A DNA stretch of 11,717 nucleotides, from the NCBI GenBank assembly GCA_903835145.1, contig CAILMA010000768.1, forward strand, positions 1-11,717. Reading direction: 5' to 3'. The notes under the pieces were generated by a model. The model did not search any database. It saw only the letters and a program-made list of their open reading frames with translations, and was not told the origin of the DNA. Positions 6,123 through 11,717 of the stretch are shown piece by piece. Source of the DNA: an uncultured Bacteroidota bacterium (lineage in GTDB: Bacteria > Bacteroidota > Bacteroidia > Chitinophagales > Chitinophagaceae). The translations under genes and the position numbers were made by a program. Numbering within the stretch: position 1 is the stretch's first letter; each line of letters starts with the position of its first letter.

Positions 6123-7418
6123 ATGAATACAGTACTCCTTTGGTTTAAGACCGATTTAAGATTACATGACAATGAAACTCTGGTTAAGGCTATAGCGCAC
6201 AGTGATAACGTGATACCTGTGTATTGTTTTGACGAGAGGCACTACCAACCAACGGAATTTGGATTTTCGAAGACCGGCGCGATAAGAGCACAGTTTATTT
6301 TAGAGGCTTTGACCGACCTTGATAAAAACTTACGGCAGCTTGGTTCAGGCCTCATAGTTGTAAAGGGGAATACCGCAGATGAATTGCGAAAATTGGCTAT
6401 CAAATATGAGGCATCGGCAGTCTATTGCAAAACAGAAGTAGCAAGCGAAGAGGCTGCGCTTCAGCGGGAGGTAGAAGAAAAGATGAAGCCGATGAACTGT
6501 TCGCTGAAAATGGTTAACACAAGTACGTTGTACCGGGAAGGTGATTTGCCTTTTTCAATGATGGAGACGCCGGATATGTTTACTGCTTTTAGGCGCAAAG
6601 TGGAGGCCAGTGCTCGGGTAGGCGCTGCGGTCAGTGTCCCTGCTTCTGTTCCCTCGCCTCAACTGCCCTTCCTGAAACTTCCCTCGCTGGCCGATCTAAA
6701 TCTGAATGAAGTAAAAATAGATGACCGTGCAGCAAGTAAGTTTGTTGGGGGCGAAAGCCATGCGATGGAAAGGGTACACTATTATTTTGAACAATCTAAG
6801 CTCGTTTCAACATACAAATTAACCCGGAATGGACTGGTTGGTGCCGACTATTCTACGAAGTTTTCACCGTGGCTTTCGGTGGGTTGTTTATCGCCAAGGT
6901 CTATAGTCGATAGTTTAAAGCAATATGAGGAGCTATACGGAGCAAATGAGTCCACGTACTGGGTGTTTTTTGAACTCCTGTGGAGGGAATATTTCTGGCT
7001 CATGATGGCAAAACACGGTAAAAAATTCTTTCTGAAAAACGGTATCAGGGGCAAGCAAGATCATACTGGAATGCACAACAATGAGGCTCTGATGCAATGG
7101 GTAAATGGTAAAACAGGCATAGACTTTGTAGATGCGAACATGCAGGAGTTGAAATGGACCGGTTTTATGAGTAACAGAGGAAGACAGGTTGTCGCAAGCT
7201 ATTTATGTAATGACCTGAAGCTGGACTGGCGCTATGGTGCAGCCTATTTTGAGGAGCAACTCATAGACTATGACGTATGCAGCAACTGGTGCAACTGGGC
7301 CTATATTGCCGGCGTAGGGAATGACCCGAGAACGGATAGATACTTTAATATTAAAAAACAAGCCGACCAATATGACGCCGACAAAAAATACAGAATGCTA
7401 TGGCTGGACAGCCGATAA
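6123..7418 (+). CDS. DASH-family cryptochrome (Cry-DASH)
   Basis: This 431-residue protein is of usual DASH length. The N-terminal antenna domain starts VLLWFKTDLRLHDNETL (4-20). The FAD domain holds TKFSPWLSVGCLSPR (245-259), FELLWREYFWLMM (283-295), RGKQDHTG (309-316), WVNGKTGIDFVDANM (326-340), TGFMSNRGRQVVASY (346-360), DWRYGAAYFE (368-377), NWCNWAYIAGVGNDPR (388-403) and FNIKKQADQYD (408-418). These are diagnostic for Cry-DASH. The catalytic and electron-transfer residues of the superfamily are all kept: E284, W287, N351, R352, N388 and tryptophans W326, W369, W392. DASH proteins repair cyclobutane dimers mainly in single-stranded DNA and bind folate as antenna; signalling and RNA binding have also been reported. 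It starts 1 nt after the FeS-BCP stop (TGATATG), so cotranslation is likely. No clear terminator hairpin follows. Confidence 0.96.
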   Translation: MNTVLLWFKTDLRLHDNETLVKAIAHSDNVIPVYCFDERHYQPTEFGFSKTGAIRAQFILEALTDLDKNLRQLGSGLIVVKGNTADELRKLAIKYEASAVYCKTEVASEEAALQREVEEKMKPMNCSLKMVNTSTLYREGDLPFSMMETPDMFTAFRRKVEASARVGAAVSVPASVPSPQLPFLKLPSLADLNLNEVKIDDRAASKFVGGESHAMERVHYYFEQSKLVSTYKLTRNGLVGADYSTKFSPWLSVGCLSPRSIVDSLKQYEELYGANESTYWVFFELLWREYFWLMMAKHGKKFFLKNGIRGKQDHTGMHNNEALMQWVNGKTGIDFVDANMQELKWTGFMSNRGRQVVASYLCNDLKLDWRYGAAYFEEQLIDYDVCSNWCNWAYIAGVGNDPRTDRYFNIKKQADQYDADKKYRMLWLDSR

Positions 7419-7561
7419 AACGTAAGGTCTTTTGTACTTTCCACAGCAACCAACCCCCACCAAAAATCAAAAATGTATCCCAAACAAAGCCCAAAATTCA
7501 GAATTTATAGTTAATTAATGTACAAATGGCAGCTCACGACATTATTTTGAAAAAAATTTAA

Positions 7562-7569
7562 TACTTTTG
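7562..7569 (+). promoter_or_regulatory. Putative -7 promoter element for the J-domain/KTSC gene
   Basis: TACTTTTG matches TAnnTTTG exactly and lies 50 bases before the ATG at 7612. No well-spaced -33 TTG is seen; the nearest (7547-7549) is only 12 bases away. The predicted transcription start near 7576 falls in the left arm of the palindrome at 7575-7596. Confidence 0.45.
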
Positions 7570-7574
7570 TGCGG

Positions 7575-7596
7575 TTTTTGTCATAGGTGACAAAAA
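7575..7596. promoter_or_regulatory. Perfect palindrome, candidate operator
   Basis: TTTTTGTCA (7575-7583) and TGACAAAAA (7588-7596) are perfect 9-bp arms around the 4-base spacer TAGG. The site begins 6 bases after the putative -7 element, over the expected transcription start and 16 bases before the ATG. A bound protein would block transcription, so this is a classic repressor position. The TTGTCA-N4-TGACAA core resembles sites of several dimeric HTH families (for example Crp/Fnr-like), but I cannot name the regulator. A stem in the mRNA leader is the alternative. Confidence 0.55.
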
Positions 7597-7611
7597 TAGA
7601 TATAATAAAAC

Positions 7612-8064
7612 ATGAAGAAAATAATAGGTTACCGCAAGTTACTGGGTGTAAATGAAAATGCTGATTTGCAGGAATTGAAAACAATTTACCGCAATTTGAT
7701 GAAGCAATGGCACCCTGATAAGTTTGAAGGTAACGACGAAGGAAGGGCTGAAGCTGAAGCAAAGGGTAAACACATAATAGAAGCTTACCACTTCCTGGTG
7801 AGCATAGCTCCTGAAACAAAGGCTGCATACCATGCTGAGTATACGCTTACCATTACCACAATTGGCATAAAAGATTTCGATTACAAATCAGAAACACTCG
7901 TTATCAGTTTTGCTGATGGCAGCAGCTATGAGTATTTCGGAGTTCCGAAGGCACTGTATGTAAAGTTCATCAATACCCCAACGCCCGCAAGATTTGCGCG
8001 TCGTCACATCTACAGTTCATTCCCTTACAGGTTGGCATCGAAGCAAGTGCAGGAAGTAGCATAA
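7612..8064 (+). CDS. J-domain protein with C-terminal KTSC domain
   Basis: This 150-residue protein has two recognisable parts. Residues 5-68 are a J-domain: helix I YRKLLGVNENADLQELKTIYR, then KQWHPDKF with the essential HPD at 34-36 and helix III rich in Ala/Glu. J-domains stimulate the ATPase of DnaK-type chaperones. The G/F region, zinc fingers and C-terminal substrate domains of DnaJ are absent. Residues about 77-141 form a KTSC domain: ITTIGIKDFDY, LVISFADGSSYEYFGVP (96-112), then LYVKFINTPTPARFARRHIY and SSFPYR. KTSC was named after a lysyl-tRNA synthetase-associated segment and has no settled function. The gene is monocistronic, convergent with lpxB and separated from it by only 18 bases. 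The palindrome in its leader suggests specific repression. It may direct Hsp70 to a KTSC-bound partner; this is inference. Confidence 0.88.
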   Translation: MKKIIGYRKLLGVNENADLQELKTIYRNLMKQWHPDKFEGNDEGRAEAEAKGKHIIEAYHFLVSIAPETKAAYHAEYTLTITTIGIKDFDYKSETLVISFADGSSYEYFGVPKALYVKFINTPTPARFARRHIYSSFPYRLASKQVQEVA

Positions 8065-8082
8065 TGCTGCTTGGTTTCTGCC

Positions 8083-9189
8083 TTACTTACCAGTCTTAAT
8101 AAAGTCTATTATTTCTCTTGCGGCTACCGTTGAAGCAGGGCTATCGCCCAGCAGCCGCTGGAGTTTATGGTAATCGGCTTGCAGTTCAGTTTTATAGGCT
8201 TCGTCGGTAAGCAGCCTGCGGAGGGCATTTTCAAGGTTGGTTGCATTAAGTTCGGTCTGTATCAGTTCTTTTACTACCTCTTTGTCCATAATCAGGTTCA
8301 CCAGCGATATGTATTTCACATTCACGAGCTTGGTGGCCAGCCAGAACGAAACTGCATTGCCTTTGTAGCACACCACCTCCGGCACGCCAAAAAGTGCTGT
8401 TTCCAGCGTGGCTGTGCCACTGGTAACCAGTGCAGCTGTGGCTTGTTTCAACAGGTTATAGGTGTCGCCCTTTACCATCTTTACCTCAAGGGCGCCCATT
8501 ACTTCTTTATAGAGTTCGTCGGGCTGCGCGGGCGCTTGTGCTATCACAAATTCATATTCCGGGAAAAGCGGCACCATTTGCAGCATTACCGGTAGCTTCA
8601 CCCTTATTTCTTGCGCTCTGCTGCCGGGCAGCAGGGCTATTATGGGTTTGTTGCTTATGGGTGGTATGGGTAGTTTGTTTTTTTCTTCTGCTACCACTTC
8701 GGTAAGCGGGTGCCCGGTATACACTACTTCATAGTTCCATTTTTTGTAAAACTCCTGCTCAAAGGGTAGTATAACCAGCATTTTACCCACATCACGTTTT
8801 ATCTTCTTTACCCGGTTTTCCTTCCAGGCCCATACCTGGGGCGATATATAATATACCACCTTTATGCCCTGTTTTTTGGCCCACTCCGCTATGCGCAGGT
8901 TAAAACCCGGGTAGTCTATAAGTACAAGTACATCGGGCTTGTAGCCAAGTATGTCGCTTTTGCAAAACTTAATGTTATTGAGTATTTCAGGAAGGTGCTT
9001 TATCACTTCCACAAAACCCATAAAAGAGAGCTCCCGGTAGTGTTTCACCAGCGTGGCGCCGGCAGCCTGCATTTTATCGCCTCCCCAGCAGCGTATATCA
9101 GCGTAACTGTCCTGCTTGTGCAGGGCCCTAACCAGATTGCTGCCCAGCAGGTCGCCGCTGGCCTCGCCCGCTATGAGGTAATACCGCAT
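8083..9189 (-). CDS. lpxB: Lipid-A-disaccharide synthase
   Basis: LpxB (GT19 glycosyltransferase) joins UDP-2,3-diacylglucosamine to lipid X, releasing UDP and forming the tetraacyl disaccharide of lipid A at the inner membrane. At 368 residues the length is normal. Visible motifs are GEASGD (8-13), CWGGDKMQAAG (34-44), DYPGFNLR (92-99), YISPQVWAWKENR (114-126), LPFE (141-144), GHPL (159-162), the nucleotide-binding LLPGSRAQEI (186-195) and SGTATLETALFGVP (257-270). All are typical and no key residue is missing. The start codon lies 1 nt after the stop of the small membrane protein upstream (TAATATG), so the two are probably translationally coupled. Its presence shows the organism is Gram-negative and makes lipid A. 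Confidence 0.98.
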   Translation of the reverse strand: MRYYLIAGEASGDLLGSNLVRALHKQDSYADIRCWGGDKMQAAGATLVKHYRELSFMGFVEVIKHLPEILNNIKFCKSDILGYKPDVLVLIDYPGFNLRIAEWAKKQGIKVVYYISPQVWAWKENRVKKIKRDVGKMLVILPFEQEFYKKWNYEVVYTGHPLTEVVAEEKNKLPIPPISNKPIIALLPGSRAQEIRVKLPVMLQMVPLFPEYEFVIAQAPAQPDELYKEVMGALEVKMVKGDTYNLLKQATAALVTSGTATLETALFGVPEVVCYKGNAVSFWLATKLVNVKYISLVNLIMDKEVVKELIQTELNATNLENALRRLLTDEAYKTELQADYHKLQRLLGDSPASTVAAREIIDFIKTGK

Positions 9190-9190
9190 A

Positions 9191-9487
9191 TTATCTGAAA
9201 AAATTATATTTCAGCAAAACAATGAAAACGGCGTAAAGCACTGTAGCTATCACAATACCCCTCACTGCATAGTCATAACGCTTGCTGTTGAAGTACAGAA
9301 ACGGAGCCAGATTGGCGAGCAGGCTGAGCGTAAAAACTTTACCGCCCATTTCGTGAAGTGTAAACAGCCCCTTTGTGAAAGCTCCAAAACCCTGATGCCC
9401 TCCCCAAATAATATACATGACAAACAAGCCTATAAAAGGGAAGAAAACACCGAGTATAAACCCGGTCATCGGCACATTAATCTTCAT
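9191..9487 (-). CDS. Small three-helix membrane protein upstream of lpxB
   Basis: This 98-residue protein is read from the ATG at 9487-9485. The frame is open to 9628, but the extra stretch overlaps a hairpin and probable promoter sequence, and the shorter form starts with a plausible MKINVPM and fits my memory of relatives of about 100 residues. Three hydrophobic segments are seen: about 7-28 (FILGVFFPFIGLFVMYII), 50-66 (KVFTLSLLANLAPFLYF) and 75-93 (AVRGIVIATVLYAVFIVLL), with short Lys/Arg-containing loops. It is probably an inner-membrane protein. In many Bacteroidota such a protein stands between surE and lpxB; here surE is not upstream. It overlaps nothing and ends 1 nt before lpxB. TATCTTGC (minus strand, 9511-9504) just upstream resembles a -7 element one base short. 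Function unknown; a lipid A-linked role is inferred only from position. Confidence 0.75.
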   Translation of the reverse strand: MKINVPMTGFILGVFFPFIGLFVMYIIWGGHQGFGAFTKGLFTLHEMGGKVFTLSLLANLAPFLYFNSKRYDYAVRGIVIATVLYAVFIVLLKYNFFR

Positions 9488-9553
9488 AATTGAAAAATAT
9501 GGTGCAAGATACAATGCAGATTGTACCAAAGTGGAAACAATCACCAAAAAGAT

Positions 9554-9561
9554 TATTTTTG
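9554..9561 (+). promoter_or_regulatory. Possible -7 promoter element for the DUF4476 gene (distal)
   Basis: TATTTTTG fits TAnnTTTG on the plus strand. No suitably spaced TTG is present upstream. If used, transcription would begin near the foot of the hairpin at 9566-9592 and leave a leader of roughly 115 nt. Confidence 0.25.
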
Positions 9562-9565
9562 ATTC

Positions 9566-9592
9566 TCCGGCAGGCAGGTGTTGCCAGCCGGA
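9566..9592. repeat. Hairpin in the divergent region between the lpxB operon and the DUF4476 gene
   Basis: TCCGGC (9566-9571) pairs with GCCGGA (9587-9592). After an A-A mismatch, GGCA (9573-9576) pairs with TGCC (9582-9585), leaving a 5-base loop GGTGT. The stem is GC-rich against an AT-rich background. No T-tract follows on either strand in the terminator position, so it is not an obvious terminator. A leader structure or protein-binding site is possible. Confidence 0.55.
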
Positions 9593-9653
9593 AAAAGTTT
9601 GGCACAATTCTTGTTTTAGGAATCCCAAAATTTATTGTTCATCAAAAAATAAC

Positions 9654-9661
9654 TAATCTTG
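9654..9661 (+). promoter_or_regulatory. Possible proximal -7 element for the DUF4476 gene
   Basis: TAATCTTG differs from TAnnTTTG at one base and has TTG at 9635-9637, 16 bases upstream, close to the expected -33 spacing. It would leave a leader of about 15 nt before the ATG at 9683. It competes with the element at 9554 as the promoter of this gene. Confidence 0.3.
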
Positions 9662-9682
9662 TAGGCACAAAACAAACCATTT

Positions 9683-10633
9683 ATGAAAGCAAAATTGATT
9701 GTATTTTTATTAATTGCCATAGCTCCAGTGTATTCCTTCGGTCAGGGCTGCATCACTATCTTTTCTGAAGACGGAGATAAATTTTATCTCACGCTTAACA
9801 GCATACAGCAAAACAGTGTACCCCAGGCCAACGTAAGGGTGGACGGCCTGAGCAGCGATTTTTATCAGGCTAAAATAACATTTGCTGACCCGACTAAGCC
9901 GGCTATTACTAAGAACATGCCCACGAAGGATGCTGCTACCGGTGAGTTTATGGAGATGACCTTTAAAATTAAGAAAACGAAGGATGGCGAGCTGAAACTC
10001 CGCTACTTTGGGGCAACGCCGATACCGGCATCTTACAACCCGCCGGCCGATATGTATGTCGCTCATTTTGGACAGCCATCACCGGGCGTAGTAACGCAAA
10101 GCAGCACGCAGACGACAACTGTTACCAGCGTAAACCCCGCAAGTACATCGGTAAGTGTAAATGCAGGTGGCCTGAATATGAACGTAAACGTAAATGACCC
10201 CAATGGCGGTGCCGGTGTGAACATGAACGTAAACATGAACGACCCCAACATGAATACCTCTGTAACCCAAACCACCACCACCCGCACCACCACCACTACC
10301 ACAGATGGCGGTTACAGCAATGCCGCACCGGCAGCAGCAGGCTGCAACTACCCGATGGATTTCAGCACTTTCAACGGAGCCAAGCAGGCAATAGGTAATT
10401 CCAGCTTTGAAGATACAAGGCTCTCCACCGCAAAAACAGTGCTGAAATCAAATTGCATATCTACCGATCAGGTTGTAGAGATCTGTAAGCTTTTCGGTAC
10501 CGACGAGTCAAAGCTTTCCTTTGCCAAGGCAGCATATGCCAAAACTACAGACAAGAATAACTATTTTAAAGTAGGTAATGTATTTACGTTCGACGCAAGT
10601 AAAACCGAACTCAATAACTTCCTAAGTAAATAA
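9683..10633 (+). CDS. Secreted protein with C-terminal DUF4476 domain
   Basis: This is a 316-residue protein. Residues 1-20 (MKAKLIVFLLIAIAPVYSFG) form a Sec signal peptide, with cleavage probably after Gly20. Residues 21-130 look like a beta-rich domain (ITIFSEDGDKFYLTLNS, then VRVDGLSSDFYQAKITFAD). Residues 135-212 are a low-complexity linker rich in Thr, Asn, Val and Ser, holding a 15-residue repeat NMNVNVNDPN / NMNVNMNDPN and the run RTTTTTT. Residues 225-314 are DUF4476: MDFSTFNGAKQAIGNSSFED, then TAKTVLKSNCISTDQVVEIC, LFGTDESKLSFAKAAY and the end FTFDASKTELNNFL. DUF4476 is a helical domain frequent in Bacteroidota exported proteins, of unknown function. Four cysteines remain after cleavage (C23, C221, C258, C268). 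It is monocistronic, with a strong terminator 21 bases past the stop. It is probably periplasmic or surface-exposed. Confidence 0.88.
   Translation: MKAKLIVFLLIAIAPVYSFGQGCITIFSEDGDKFYLTLNSIQQNSVPQANVRVDGLSSDFYQAKITFADPTKPAITKNMPTKDAATGEFMEMTFKIKKTKDGELKLRYFGATPIPASYNPPADMYVAHFGQPSPGVVTQSSTQTTTVTSVNPASTSVSVNAGGLNMNVNVNDPNGGAGVNMNVNMNDPNMNTSVTQTTTTRTTTTTTDGGYSNAAPAAAGCNYPMDFSTFNGAKQAIGNSSFEDTRLSTAKTVLKSNCISTDQVVEICKLFGTDESKLSFAKAAYAKTTDKNNYFKVGNVFTFDASKTELNNFLSK
10174..10249 (+). repeat. In-frame 45-nt-period repeat inside the DUF4476 gene
   Basis: A 31-base segment at 10174-10204 (starting GAATATGAACGTAAAC) recurs at 10219-10249 with five differences, 45 bases further on. The period is 15 codons, so frame is kept and the linker is lengthened by one NMNVN-x-NDPN unit. 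Such repeats commonly change length between strains. Confidence 0.7.
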
Positions 10634-10653
10634 GAAATCAAAATAATGACTTG

Positions 10654-10682
10654 ATGCCGCCCTAACCACGGGCGGCATTTTT
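10654..10682 (+). terminator. Intrinsic terminator of the DUF4476 gene
   Basis: ATGCCGCCC (10654-10662) pairs perfectly with GGGCGGCAT (10670-10678) around the 7-base loop TAACCAC, and the stem runs into a T-tract (10678-10682). It begins 21 bases after the stop at 10633. This is the clearest rho-independent terminator in the window. Confidence 0.9.
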
Positions 10683-10704
10683 CATGGTTTAAAGTCTTGC
10701 TATG

Positions 10705-10720
10705 TGCCAGGACGCTGGCA
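10705..10720. repeat. Small perfect hairpin
   Basis: TGCCAG (10705-10710) and CTGGCA (10715-10720) form a 6-bp stem with the tetraloop GACG. No T-tract follows on either strand. It lies between the terminator and the putative promoter of the glycosyltransferase. Function unknown. Confidence 0.4.
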
Positions 10721-10754
10721 GGAAAATAAGTGCTTAAAAATTGAATAATAAATT

Positions 10755-10762
10755 TAATTTTG
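10755..10762 (+). promoter_or_regulatory. Putative -7 promoter element of the glycosyltransferase gene
   Basis: TAATTTTG matches TAnnTTTG and lies 92 bases before the ATG at 10855. No TTG with normal spacing is seen; the nearest, at 10741-10743, is 11 bases away. The surrounding sequence is AT-rich, so a chance match is possible. Confidence 0.3.
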
Positions 10763-10854
10763 AGCGAAGAACATTTCTTGATTTTTGCCGGGAATCTATA
10801 CGAACGACGCGTTTCATAAAAAATCAGGAAATGACAAAATGAAAAAGAGGAAGT

Positions 10855-11717
10855 ATGAATGCTAAAAAAAAGCCGAAACTTTTATTGTTAACACTTGTGC
10901 ATCCCGATTTTTTGCCCCCTGTTTATGCATCTGCCCAAACACTAAGAGACTTAGATTACGATGTCCATATTCTCACCTTTGATTCGCTTGTGCCATCAGA
11001 CGAACTAAATATTGGTAACCATATTGAAATTGAAACGCTCGGGAAACACCACAATGTTTCCATATACACCCGGTTGGCGCTGAGGGCAAAATTTGCAAAG
11101 CGGGCCGCTGAGCTGGTAAGGGAAAACCCTGTAGCAGTTATTGCATATTGTCCGTTTTCATTTCTTACTGCTGTAAAATTTAAGAAAAAAGTGCCGGTTA
11201 TTTACTTTGCTATGGAAGTAGCCGATTTTGCGACGCACTCCATTTCCCGGTCTCCGCTCAGTCATTTAAATAGATTGCTGGCATTAAAAGCAGTGAAAAA
11301 TGCCCATCTTGTGGCAACACCTTCGGTACAACGCTCAGCTTGGCTTGCTGGAAGGTGCCACCTGAACTTTATGCCGCATACTATTTTTAATACAGCATAT
11401 ATATCTGCCAAAACAGAAGTAAAAAATTCGCAAGAGGTATTTAAAAAGCTGGTGCCACAGCATTTCCTTGATAAAAAAATTGTGCTTTATACTGGCAACG
11501 TAAACGAGCGGCTTTGTGTTTTTGAGTTGGTTAAGGCTTTCGAATTGCTTAATGATGAAAATTGCGCGCTAATAGTAACCGGGATAAAGGACAACAAATA
11601 TTGCAGCGAAATCAAAGACTTTGTAGAGCACAGCAAGAACAAAAATAATATTAAGTTGTATCCCTATGTTACACGTTCTGAAATGCTCGCATTGCAGGAA
11701 CATGCACATATAGGCGC
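10855..11717 (+). CDS. GT-B fold glycosyltransferase, family 4-like (partial, C-terminus beyond right edge)
   Basis: 287 codons are visible from the ATG at 10855, which has a purine-rich AAGAGGAAG just upstream; the frame is still open at the window end. The N-terminal half resembles the acceptor-side Rossmann domain of GT4 enzymes: LLLLTLVHPDFLPPVYASAQ (9-28), a strand ending DVHILTFDS, VAVIAYCPFSFLTAV (93-107) and VPVIYFAMEVADF (113-125). The second half begins the donor-side domain: KIVLYTGNVNERLCVFELVKAF (208-229), a strand CALIVTGI (237-244) and IKLYPYVTRSEMLALQEHAHIG (266-287), where the G-N-V and L-Y-P-Y-V segments match the usual start of the nucleotide-sugar domain. The sugar-binding E-x(7)-E motif lies beyond the edge, so donor and acceptor are unknown. 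It is probably cytoplasmic or membrane-associated and makes polysaccharide or lipopolysaccharide. It may be the first gene of a surface-glycan cluster continuing to the right. Confidence 0.82.
   Translation, partial: MNAKKKPKLLLLTLVHPDFLPPVYASAQTLRDLDYDVHILTFDSLVPSDELNIGNHIEIETLGKHHNVSIYTRLALRAKFAKRAAELVRENPVAVIAYCPFSFLTAVKFKKKVPVIYFAMEVADFATHSISRSPLSHLNRLLALKAVKNAHLVATPSVQRSAWLAGRCHLNFMPHTIFNTAYISAKTEVKNSQEVFKKLVPQHFLDKKIVLYTGNVNERLCVFELVKAFELLNDENCALIVTGIKDNKYCSEIKDFVEHSKNKNNIKLYPYVTRSEMLALQEHAHIG

Noticed and set aside
8167..8705. Plus-strand open frames within lpxB
   Set aside because: They are shadows of lpxB, whose motifs are unambiguous on the minus strand.
9510..9525. Inverted repeat TACAAT-GCAG-ATTGTA near the probable lpxB-operon promoter
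   Set aside because: Arms are only 6 bp and AT-rich; it may be chance, although its overlap with the TATCTTGC element keeps it a possible operator.
9488..9628. 47-residue N-terminal extension of the small membrane protein upstream of lpxB
   Set aside because: The extension encodes a hydrophobic stretch but overlaps the hairpin and promoter-like sequence, and relatives as I recall them are about 100 residues long. Not fully excluded.
10063..10302. Minus-strand open frames rich in Val across the DUF4476 linker
   Set aside because: They arise from the Thr/Asn repeat codons read in reverse; signal peptide and DUF4476 domain define the plus-strand gene.
1..11717. CRISPR arrays, tRNA or rRNA genes, insertion sequences, attachment sites
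   Set aside because: No regularly spaced repeats with spacers, no cloverleaf-like sequence, no transposase or integrase motif and no terminal inverted repeats were found.

Overview
The window looks like chromosomal DNA of a Bacteroidota bacterium, probably Sphingobacteriales or Chitinophagales. This rests on the DUF4476 and KTSC-type proteins, an lpxB preceded by a small membrane protein, mostly weak Shine-Dalgarno sequences, and several matches to the Bacteroidota -7 element TAnnTTTG. The placement is by recognition only; no database search was possible.

Layout, left to right. (1) 1-764, minus strand: a higBA-type toxin-antitoxin locus. The antitoxin runs off the left edge, and the toxin reading frame carries an internal TAA near its N-terminus. 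About 365 bases without a gene follow, holding two pairs of 20-bp tandem repeats. (2) 1129-2184, plus strand: an Hsp20 small heat-shock protein, a hairpin, and a small lipoprotein. (3) 2299-2805: an unrecognised 168-residue protein with one C-terminal membrane helix. (4) 2943-7418, plus strand: the centrepiece, a tightly packed four-gene photolyase/cryptochrome operon. In order it holds an atypical class I-like photolyase-family protein, a 49-residue DUF2256 zinc-ribbon protein, an iron-sulphur bacterial cryptochrome/(6-4) photolyase (FeS-BCP) and a DASH cryptochrome. Junctions are 3 nt, a 4-nt ATGA overlap and 1 nt. (5) 7612-8064: a J-domain plus KTSC-domain protein, with a perfect palindrome in its leader. 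(6) 8083-9487, minus strand: a small three-helix membrane protein and lpxB, joined by 1 nt. (7) 9683-10633, plus strand: a secreted DUF4476 protein with a Thr/Asn-rich linker, ending in a strong intrinsic terminator. (8) 10855 to the right edge: a partial GT-B glycosyltransferase.

How the genes work together: the photolyase operon probably gives a combined light-driven DNA-repair and light-sensing response, with flavoproteins from three separate branches of the superfamily made together. The first of them lacks most of the residues that define a cyclobutane-dimer (CPD) photolyase active site, so its substrate or role is open. It is the best candidate here for something not yet described. The other units (protein quality control, lipid A synthesis, envelope proteins) look like ordinary housekeeping or envelope functions.
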